NCBI GenBank assembly: GCA_947499545.1
Contig: CANMOZ010000001.1
Coordinates: forward strand, 496,001 to 560,000
DNA from: an uncultured Saccharospirillaceae bacterium
GTDB taxonomy: Bacteria; Pseudomonadota; Gammaproteobacteria; Pseudomonadales; Oceanobacteraceae
Direction: 5' to 3'
DNA: 64,000 nt
Part shown: positions 57,195 through 64,000 of the stretch, piece by piece
Layout of the letters: the number at the start of each line of letters is the position of its first letter
Position numbering within the stretch: position 1 is the first letter of the stretch
Program-made: the position numbers and the translations under genes
The notes under the pieces: generated by a model
Database searches by the model: none
What the model was told of the DNA's origin: nothing
The model's input: the letters and a program-made list of their open reading frames with translations, nothing else

Positions 57195-59183
57195 CTAGAT
57201 ATTTTCAATCAAACGTACTTGTTTGGTAAAAATTATATCTGAAAGCATTAAATCAGGTGTAAACTCTGGGACAAGTTTTCTCAATATAGCTAATATCACT
57301 TCGACGTTGTTGTGCTTAATTAATATATCCAATACATTTAGATTAGTTTCTAATGCACTCCAATTAATAAAATGATCTTGGGCCTTATATATTTTAGAAT
57401 GTAAAGTAGGTTGAGGATTGTCACCGAGCAACAATTCTTCATATAATTTTTCACCAGGACGCAATCCAGTTATAACGATTTCAATATCTCCATCTGGATT
57501 AGATGCATCTCGTAACTTTAAACCAGAAAGTTCAATCATTTTTTTAGCTAGATCAAATATTTTAACTGGCTCTCCCATATCTAAAACAAACACATCTCCA
57601 CCCTTTGACATTGCACCAGCTTGAATAACCAACTGTGCCGCTTCAGGGATTGTCATGAAATACCTTGTTATTTCAGAATGCGTTAAAGTAACTGGCCCGC
57701 CCTCTCTAATTTGTTTCCGAAACTTAGGAATTACAGATCCAGATGAATCTAGAACATTTCCAAATCTTACCATTGAAAATTTTGTTTTGCTTTTGTCTTT
57801 ATCAAACAAAGCTTGCAGACACATCTCTGACAATCTTTTGCTAGCCCCCATTACATTTGTTGGCCTAACAGCTTTATCTGTTGAAATTAAAATGAATTCA
57901 TGTACTGAATATTCGATAGCTAACTTAGCAATATTTAATGTACCAAATACATTATTTTTAACACCCTCGGCTATATTTTGCTCCACAAGTGGTACGTGTT
58001 TATATGCAGCGGCATGGTAGATTATATCAGGCTTCCATATATCAATTATTTCACGGATTCTTTCTTCATCCTGTACAGAAGCAAGCAAAGGAATGATCTC
58101 GGTTTTATTGCATTTATCGTTATATATTTCTAATTCAGAATTTATTAAATATAGAAAATATTCACAAATTTCAACAAGTAATATAATTTTTGGGGAGAAC
58201 TTAATAATTTGACGGCATAGTTCGCTTCCAATTGAGCCACCAGCACCAGTTACAAGAACGATTTTAGATTTAGAAATTTTTGATAATAACAAGTGATTTG
58301 GCAATACTGTATCACGTCCCAAAAGATCATCTACATCCAAATCACATAAATCGGAAATTGTAACTCGACCCTCAGCTAAATCGGTAACACTTGGTAAAGT
58401 TCTCACAGCAACATGATATTTACTAATATTCTTGATTATTTCATTACGCCTACATCTACTTGCAGATGGAATCGCTAATAGCACATGTGTAACGCCTTTT
58501 AAGTCAATTATAATAGGGAGGTCATCAGGAGAAAAGATTGCCTTTCCGTTTAAGACATGTCCATTTAAGCGAATATCGTCATCCAAAAATCCCACAACGC
58601 TCATCTCATGACTGTTATCGAGAGCTGATACAAGCTGTCTTCCGGCACTACCTGCTCCGTATATTAATGCTTTTGGTAGAGTACCAGTTGATGTGTTATC
58701 TTTATTTAATCCTGTTAACAAATACCTAGCTATAAATCGTGAAGCACCTACTGAAAGCAAAAATAACAATGGCTGTATAACACCAACCGTTCTTGGAATT
58801 CCATCAATTTGAATCGCTAAAATAATACTAGAGTATAAGATTCCATAAACAGTTACAGCTTTAAAAATAACAAACATTGTTGGCCAACCTGAGTATCTAA
58901 ATAACTCTTTATATAGGCCGAATGTTTTAAATATAGGAATTACTAGTAGAATAGATAAAAGTACTGCCAGTAATTCACTCTCAGTAAAATTGACAATTTC
59001 ACCAATTCTCAAGCACAATGAAATCCACGTTGTAAAGATGCATAAACTTACATCTAATAATATTACAATAATTTGTTTGGCGAAGCGTGGCATGGAAAGT
59101 AAAGACCGCATTAACATCTTTACATGATCTATCAAATACATATTTACGGATACTATCTGAGTATCATTTTTTTTTATAATCAT
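57195..59183 (-). CDS. WbpM/FlaA1-type nucleoside-diphosphate-sugar 4,6-dehydratase
   Basis: The 662-residue membrane enzyme converts UDP-GlcNAc to the 4-keto-6-deoxy sugar that starts the route to bacillosamine, QuiNAc or FucNAc. Four N-terminal membrane helices (about 25-150) are followed by a CoA-binding-like domain with GAGSAGRQL, then the dehydratase domain with TGAGGSIGSELCRQI near residue 308 and ISTDKAVRPTNVMGASK, where Met replaces the usual Tyr of the catalytic triad as in this family. It overlaps the next sugar transferase gene by 4 bp. Confidence 0.93.
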   Translation of the reverse strand: MIIKKNDTQIVSVNMYLIDHVKMLMRSLLSMPRFAKQIIVILLDVSLCIFTTWISLCLRIGEIVNFTESELLAVLLSILLVIPIFKTFGLYKELFRYSGWPTMFVIFKAVTVYGILYSSIILAIQIDGIPRTVGVIQPLLFLLSVGASRFIARYLLTGLNKDNTSTGTLPKALIYGAGSAGRQLVSALDNSHEMSVVGFLDDDIRLNGHVLNGKAIFSPDDLPIIIDLKGVTHVLLAIPSASRCRRNEIIKNISKYHVAVRTLPSVTDLAEGRVTISDLCDLDVDDLLGRDTVLPNHLLLSKISKSKIVLVTGAGGSIGSELCRQIIKFSPKIILLVEICEYFLYLINSELEIYNDKCNKTEIIPLLASVQDEERIREIIDIWKPDIIYHAAAYKHVPLVEQNIAEGVKNNVFGTLNIAKLAIEYSVHEFILISTDKAVRPTNVMGASKRLSEMCLQALFDKDKSKTKFSMVRFGNVLDSSGSVIPKFRKQIREGGPVTLTHSEITRYFMTIPEAAQLVIQAGAMSKGGDVFVLDMGEPVKIFDLAKKMIELSGLKLRDASNPDGDIEIVITGLRPGEKLYEELLLGDNPQPTLHSKIYKAQDHFINWSALETNLNVLDILIKHNNVEVILAILRKLVPEFTPDLMLSDIIFTKQVRLIENI

Positions 59184-59734
59184 CGGCTATATCTCACTCT
59201 ATCACCAGATCCATAACCAATAATTGTAAGGAGTATAAATTTAAAATAATTAAATATATTCAAATTGGTAAGCATTTTATTTTCTGTTTCTGCTAGCAAC
59301 TTAGGAGTAGACATGTCTATACCCTTTATCTGAGCCAAACCTGTAATACCTGGTTTATAATTATAAATATTATATTTGTTTCTTTCATTTAAAAGCTCAA
59401 TTTGCGTAGGCAAACAAGGCCTAGGGCCAACAAAACTCATATCTCCAAGAAAAACATTAATAAGTTGTGGAAGTTCATCGAGCTTTGTTTTTCTCAAAAA
59501 AGAACCAAAACGAGTTAATGATTCTGAATTAATGTAATGTGAAGGTTTTACTGGTGTGGATAAATGCATTGTTCTAAATTTAATAAGTGTAAATTGATTA
59601 TGGAAATGTCCAACTCTAACTTGGGTATAAATAGGTGAATTTGACTCGAATCTTAATACTATGTATATAAAAATAATAATTGGAAGCAATAAAATTATTC
59701 CAAATACAGAAAGCACAATGTCAAATATTCTCAT
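59180..59734 (-). CDS. initiating sugar-phosphate transferase (undecaprenyl-phosphate, PglC/WcaJ type)
   Basis: The 184-residue protein is a short bacterial sugar transferase (PF02397): one N-terminal membrane helix (residues 3-26), then KFRTMHLS, RFGSFLRKTKLDELPQLINV, GDMSFVGPRPCLP and KPGITGLAQIKG, all family blocks, including the acidic residues and PRP motif of the active site. It lacks the extra membrane region of long WcaJ proteins and so resembles PglC. It transfers a sugar phosphate to undecaprenyl phosphate to start a repeat unit; the WbpM-type enzyme beside it probably supplies the sugar. Confidence 0.92.
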   Translation of the reverse strand: MRIFDIVLSVFGIILLLPIIIFIYIVLRFESNSPIYTQVRVGHFHNQFTLIKFRTMHLSTPVKPSHYINSESLTRFGSFLRKTKLDELPQLINVFLGDMSFVGPRPCLPTQIELLNERNKYNIYNYKPGITGLAQIKGIDMSTPKLLAETENKMLTNLNIFNYFKFILLTIIGYGSGDRVRYSR

Positions 59735-59762
59735 ATATAATTCACCTTAAGATGTTTAGTAT

Positions 59763-60533
59763 TTATGTTTTATTTGAATATAAATATTCCAAAAATAGGG
59801 CATATACAATCCCAACTAAAAATGCAACAATAAATGTAAATAAAAACAGCAGAAATCCATTCAGCGAATTTTCAATTGGTTTTATTGGCAAGCTTACTGA
59901 AACAATCGAATTTTCTATACTCCCATAAGATATGAATCTTTTTAAGGCCAAAATATTACTAACAGCAACATCTGGAATTATATCTTTAGATGAGTACCTG
60001 CTTTCAATGAACAATAAATCCTCATCAGCTAATTTTTTATATGTTTCTGTGAGCTTTTGATTTACAAATTTTGCATACTTATGAAAATCTATAAACGAAT
60101 TTATATCGTCAGACAGCATGTGTAACACAAAAGATGAGTTTGCATTAACATTTAATCTAATTAATTTATTTTCATTTGAAATAAATATATTGTTTGAAAT
60201 CTCTACTATACTATTTATGGATCTGTAATCTATATATTGCGAATCAAATTTATCTAAATACTCAGCTATTACCTCATCATTATAGAAATAATATTTGAAA
60301 TCACGGATAACTTTCTGGTCAGTAATTCCTGGCGGAAGACTATTAATTTTACATATTACTGAAGATTTATATACAACAGGATTGTAAATATACAAAGCAA
60401 CTGACAACAAACCAAATATAGAGAATATTACTAAAAATGATTTATAATGCTTGTATAAAATATATATAAAATTAATTACGGAGCTAGTATCAAAATCTTT
60501 ATTGTTAATATATTTCAATATATTAGATGTCAT
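59763..60533 (-). CDS. Wzz-like chain-length determinant protein
   Basis: The 256-residue protein has the two-helix plan of polysaccharide co-polymerases: one membrane helix at about residues 32-55 ending NPVVYKSS, a mainly polar periplasmic middle, and a second helix at about 230-250 preceded by the Pro-containing SLPIKPIENSLNG segment. It would set the chain length of the O-antigen made by this cluster. The periplasmic domain is short compared with classical Wzz (about 330 residues). Confidence 0.85.
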   Translation of the reverse strand: MTSNILKYINNKDFDTSSVINFIYILYKHYKSFLVIFSIFGLLSVALYIYNPVVYKSSVICKINSLPPGITDQKVIRDFKYYFYNDEVIAEYLDKFDSQYIDYRSINSIVEISNNIFISNENKLIRLNVNANSSFVLHMLSDDINSFIDFHKYAKFVNQKLTETYKKLADEDLLFIESRYSSKDIIPDVAVSNILALKRFISYGSIENSIVSVSLPIKPIENSLNGFLLFLFTFIVAFLVGIVYALFLEYLYSNKT

Positions 60534-61476
60534 TGCTAAATCCTATATACAATATATGTGGCATGCATGCTTTCAAAAACACACTCTATTTGTTAACTTC
60601 AACATTCACCATTTTACTAATTTGGTAAAAACTAAAATTTTATTGATATACGCACCCTGTTTAATGAACAGTGGCTATACCTAACATTGAGAAAAATTAA
60701 ATACTAAATGCATGATAATTTCATGCTACCAAATACTTTCATACTTATTGAAAGTATTTGGTATATTAAAATAAATTTGTAAATACTAATTGTTCTTTAA
60801 TATTTAATTAATAACCTCCAAAAAGCTATACCAATCACTCACTGTCTTGTGTATCGGTACATTCAAAGCTTTCTTAATACAGGCATAGCGTATACAAACA
60901 ATTAAGATCAATTCAATTATATTATAATAAGACAAAATTGACTTTAATCGGTTAAATTATAACTAATGAACAATTATATTTTGCTTTTCCCATATATCTG
61001 AATAAGAATAGAATCGATAAATCTTTTTTCTTCGGTCAGTTTTGATGTAAAGATACGTTTTATAGATTTTTTTTATTTTGATCACTACATTACACTTTGG
61101 GTCTTTATCAAAAGGCTTAATTCAATGTCCGCCTTAATTTATTTCAAAACAGATCTTCTATTAGTAAAATCTTTTCAAAACTCAGCAATGATCGACTAAA
61201 AATATACGAAACAGTCAGCAAGTAGGATTGAACTAAATTTGTGGATTCTTAGTCCTTCAATTAACACAAACAAATGTTTTGGGTTAAATGGTAGTTGGAT
61301 AGATCATACTATCTTGCACCTGATAGCAGCGTCCATCAAATACCATTTAAGTAAACATGTAATTTATAACTTTAGACTCATTACTAATCAGCAACTATGC
61401 GTCCATAAATTTAAATCATTAGTTAGATATTGTTTAATGTAAAATTAATAAACTTATTAAGTATCGCCTTATAAAA
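60534..61476. other. 940-bp AT-rich geneless region
   Basis: No convincing gene is present. A perfect 15-bp inverted repeat, TACCAAATACTTTCA (60727-60741) and TGAAAGTATTTGGTA (60749-60763), forms a strong hairpin without a T-run. The region may be the scar of a lost gene or a regulatory leader ahead of the Wzz-like gene. Confidence 0.45.
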
Positions 61477-62610
61477 TTAATTTGTAATTAACGTTCTATA
61501 TATATCAATATGCTTGTTAACAACATCATGCACATCATAATGTTTTTCTGCAATAAGCCTTGCATGTAGCCCCATCTTTTTTCTTAGAGCTTTATCATTA
61601 ATAAGTGTTGCTATAGCACCTGCAAGTTTTTTAGAGTTTCTGGGTTCAACTAAAATGCCTGTTTTATTTTCAATAATAGCATCCCTACAACCAGGTACAT
61701 TGGTCGTAACAATAGGCAATCCTGCAGCAGATGCTTCAATGAGTACTTTTGAGAACCCTTCTCTATAAGATGGTAAAACCATAACATCAACATCTTGTAA
61801 CAATTTTGGTACATTATCTACATAGCCTAAATAATTTAAATTATCTATGCTTTTTATTAAACATAATTCTTTTTGTGTAATAGCACTAGGATTTCCAGAA
61901 TCAGGTAATCCTGCTAAGATAAATTCTGCATTAATATTTTTCTTGTTAAGGCACTCTAAAGCCTCAACGTATTCAAACACCCCTTTTTCTCTTAGGAGCC
62001 TTGAAATCATTAAAATTTTTACAACTTTATTATCTTCCTTTGGGACAGAGGGCTTAAATAGTTGCAAATTAACTCCTGAGCCCCTTATTAAGGCGATCCT
62101 ATTTTCCGGTATTCTAAATTTTTTTATGAAAAAATTTTTATCTTCGTTATTTTGGAAAATAATGATAGAATTTTTGATTTTTAAAGATACAGAATAAAGT
62201 AGATTAATTATATATTGTTTAATATGCGAAAATCTGCTGTCATCAATATATACATGCCCCAAACCACTAATTGAATATATTACTGAATCAATCATGGCTA
62301 ACCTTGCAGCTATACCACCAATCAAAACAGGTTTTATGCTAATCAAATGCAGGATTCTTGGTTTAAATCGTTTTATAAAAAAATATACTCTGGCAAATAA
62401 AATTAGATTTTTAAAAATACTCCATGACTTTCTATCAAGATTGATATTATGAACTATTATACCAAGAGACTCTAATTTTTTCTTTATTTCTGATGTACTG
62501 GACAACAAGTGTACTTCATACCCTTCATTCAGCAATTGCAATGCAATTTCAAGTCTGTGAGAATATAAAAATTTATCTTCATTTACAAACATTAATACTC
62601 TATCTTTCAT
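61477..62610 (-). CDS. GT4 family glycosyltransferase
   Basis: The 377-residue protein has the GT-B plan of family 4: an N-terminal Rossmann-like half (VLMFVNEDKFLYSHRLEIAL, PRILHLISIKPVLIGG), then ILMISRLLREKGVFEYVEAL and the E-x7-E region in SYREGFSKVLIEASAAG-LPIV. It would add one sugar of the repeat unit at the cytoplasmic face. Its start overlaps the asparagine synthetase gene by 11 bp. Confidence 0.9.
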   Translation of the reverse strand: MKDRVLMFVNEDKFLYSHRLEIALQLLNEGYEVHLLSSTSEIKKKLESLGIIVHNINLDRKSWSIFKNLILFARVYFFIKRFKPRILHLISIKPVLIGGIAARLAMIDSVIYSISGLGHVYIDDSRFSHIKQYIINLLYSVSLKIKNSIIIFQNNEDKNFFIKKFRIPENRIALIRGSGVNLQLFKPSVPKEDNKVVKILMISRLLREKGVFEYVEALECLNKKNINAEFILAGLPDSGNPSAITQKELCLIKSIDNLNYLGYVDNVPKLLQDVDVMVLPSYREGFSKVLIEASAAGLPIVTTNVPGCRDAIIENKTGILVEPRNSKKLAGAIATLINDKALRKKMGLHARLIAEKHYDVHDVVNKHIDIYRTLITN

Positions 62611-64000
62611 TTTCTAACCATGCCTGAAACATCAATATATTCCATAAAGGCAAACCGAAATCTCGTCTTCCATTACGGTGTTCATTCCACATACTTTGCA
62701 CTTTATCTGCATCTAAAAAACCTTGATTTTCAAGTAATTTTCTATCAATTAATGATTCAGCCCAGTCAACTAGTGATGTTCTAATCCACTTACCAATTGG
62801 AATAGAAAATCCCTTTTTTGGACGATCTGTTAATTTTTTAGGGATGTGCTTGTTAAGTATTTGCTTTAAAATCCACTTACTTTCTCTGTCTTTGATTTTA
62901 TAAAAGCTAGGCATTCTTAGTGAGAACTCAACTATATCCTTATCTAAAAATGGAACTCTCGTTTCAAGTGAATTTGCCATCGCAGCTCTATCAATTTTAA
63001 CTAAAATGTCGTCTGGTAGATAAGTTAGAATATCTAATATCATCATTTTTTCTTGAAAGTTCATGTTATTAAAAATATTATATTCGTTTGTTACCTTATT
63101 AGCAGGTTCGCTAGATGAAATAACCCAATCTGACGGATGTTGAAAATGAGATATTAGAGATAGATACATATCTTGCTGATTTGTATTGCATAACATAGAA
63201 CAAACTCTTTGGATTTTATCTCCAATATCTCTTTTTAAGAGACGACTTGGCATTTTATTGCCAATTTTATTTAGGATTTGTGGATGTATATAGTTTGCAC
63301 TTCTTCCAAGAAGAATCTTAATCACATATGGTATTAAATTTAATTTATTCCAGAGCTGATCAATTGATAAATAACGCGTATAACCTCCAAATAGCTCATC
63401 ACCCCCATCGCCAGATAAAACCACTTTTAGATTCTTGCTTGCTAATTCAGATACAATAAAGGTTGGTAGTTGAGATGAATCAGCAAATGGTTCAGAGTAA
63501 GTGGCAGGCATCTTATAAATCATTTCTTGAACTAGTCTCTCATCTACATATAGTTCCGTATGGTCAGATCCAATATATTTAGCAATATCTTTAGCATGTT
63601 CAGCTTCGTTAAACGATGGGTCATCAAAACCAATTGTAAATGTCTTTACTGAGTTACTTTGACATTTCTGCATAATTGATGCTATTAAACTTGAATCCAC
63701 ACCACCTGATAAAAATGCGCCAACAGTAACATCAGATATTAATGATTTTTTAACTGATTTAAATATTAGTTCTTCTAATCTCTCTATCCACTCGTTTTCA
63801 CTAAAGGTACTTTGTCCTATTGAACTTGCTATATTAAGTATATCCCAATATTTGAAGACAGAATATGTAAATTTTGCAGTATCGAAGCATAATATAGTAC
63901 CAGGCTCTAATTTGTAGATGTTTTCATATATTGAATTAGGAGAGGCTATATAATTATGTCTTAAAAATTGACAAATAGATGATTTTGATATATTTCTTTC
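62600..64000 (-). CDS. asparagine synthetase (glutamine-hydrolysing), 5' end outside the window
   Basis: The 467 codons shown are the C-terminal portion: the end of the glutaminase domain (up to about 64000-63850) and the synthetase domain with the ATP pyrophosphatase loop LSGGVDSSL near 63690-63715, then SGDGGDELFGGYTRY and ETRVPFLDKDIVEFSLRMP. The frame is open to the right edge, so the catalytic N-terminal Cys lies beyond it; a Met at 63700 is not the start. AsnB-like enzymes in O-antigen clusters usually amidate sugar acids or amino-sugar donors, which I infer here rather than asparagine supply. Confidence 0.92.
   Translation of the reverse strand, partial: ERNISKSSICQFLRHNYIASPNSIYENIYKLEPGTILCFDTAKFTYSVFKYWDILNIASSIGQSTFSENEWIERLEELIFKSVKKSLISDVTVGAFLSGGVDSSLIASIMQKCQSNSVKTFTIGFDDPSFNEAEHAKDIAKYIGSDHTELYVDERLVQEMIYKMPATYSEPFADSSQLPTFIVSELASKNLKVVLSGDGGDELFGGYTRYLSIDQLWNKLNLIPYVIKILLGRSANYIHPQILNKIGNKMPSRLLKRDIGDKIQRVCSMLCNTNQQDMYLSLISHFQHPSDWVISSSEPANKVTNEYNIFNNMNFQEKMMILDILTYLPDDILVKIDRAAMANSLETRVPFLDKDIVEFSLRMPSFYKIKDRESKWILKQILNKHIPKKLTDRPKKGFSIPIGKWIRTSLVDWAESLIDRKLLENQGFLDADKVQSMWNEHRNGRRDFGLPLWNILMFQAWLENER

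Noticed and set aside
61239-61442. Plus-strand open frame of 67 codons in the geneless O-antigen gap
   Set aside because: It has no ribosome binding site, runs against the direction of the cluster and has the composition of random AT-rich DNA.

Overview
The window looks like a chromosomal segment of a marine gammaproteobacterium of roughly the Oceanospirillales/Pseudomonas side of the class. The order nrdR-ribD-ribB(X)-ribH-nusB-thiL-pgpA, the phoH-ybeY-corC-lnt operon with miaB beside it, the heptose/Kdo lipopolysaccharide genes hldD, hldE and waaA, and the FadL, DUF1302, DUF1329 and VolA-type lipid genes all fit that placement. I cannot name the species. No tRNA, rRNA or CRISPR array was seen. 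Core genes are of moderate GC; two blocks (about 43.3-46.9 kb and 53.2-64.0 kb) are visibly AT-rich and look acquired.

Layout. 1-480: start of a Na/phosphate cotransporter. 727-1644: an M91 (NleD-like) zinc metallopeptidase. 1717-7376: riboflavin, thiamine and phospholipid housekeeping genes led by nrdR, all on the minus strand. 7489-12469: a DUF4124 protein, then hldD, hldE and waaA for the lipopolysaccharide inner core. 12540-18706: a BCCT transporter, a FadL porin, a periplasmic methyltransferase-like lipoprotein and a pseudo-receiver regulator. 18831-29278: a lipid-use module made of a MalT-like LuxR regulator, DUF1329, DUF1302, a VolA-like surface lipase and a divergent thiolase. 29379-34013: DUF924, a MASE1-EAL protein, a small unknown, yjjG and yjjX. 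34088-39488: lnt, corC, ybeY, phoH and miaB. 39644-43315: DUF1820, an unknown acidic protein, a PBP2-like protein, a CAP-domain lipoprotein and an AEC transporter.

43.4-46.9 kb is the most unusual region. It is a decayed polymorphic-toxin locus read on the minus strand: a pretoxin-HINT fragment that has lost the Rhs-like core in front of it and most of its toxin, followed by four modules. Each module has a leftover toxin C-terminal tail and an intact putative immunity gene. The modules are separated by four copies of a repeat of about 170-270 bp with a conserved hairpin that shows compensatory and wobble changes.

47.0-53.2 kb returns to core genes (a secreted unknown, glyA, an NTF2-like protein, orn, rsgA, astE). 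An IS5-family transposase remnant marks the edge of a very AT-rich O-antigen/exopolysaccharide cluster (54.1-64.0 kb). This cluster holds a formyltransferase/GINT1-like fusion, an RfaH/NusG-like antiterminator, a WbpM/FlaA1-type dehydratase, an initiating sugar transferase, a Wzz-like protein, a GT4 glycosyltransferase and a truncated asparagine synthetase, with a run of eleven ATCA repeats in a long non-coding gap. Together with hldD/hldE/waaA it indicates that lipopolysaccharide or a related surface polysaccharide is made from genes at both ends of the window.
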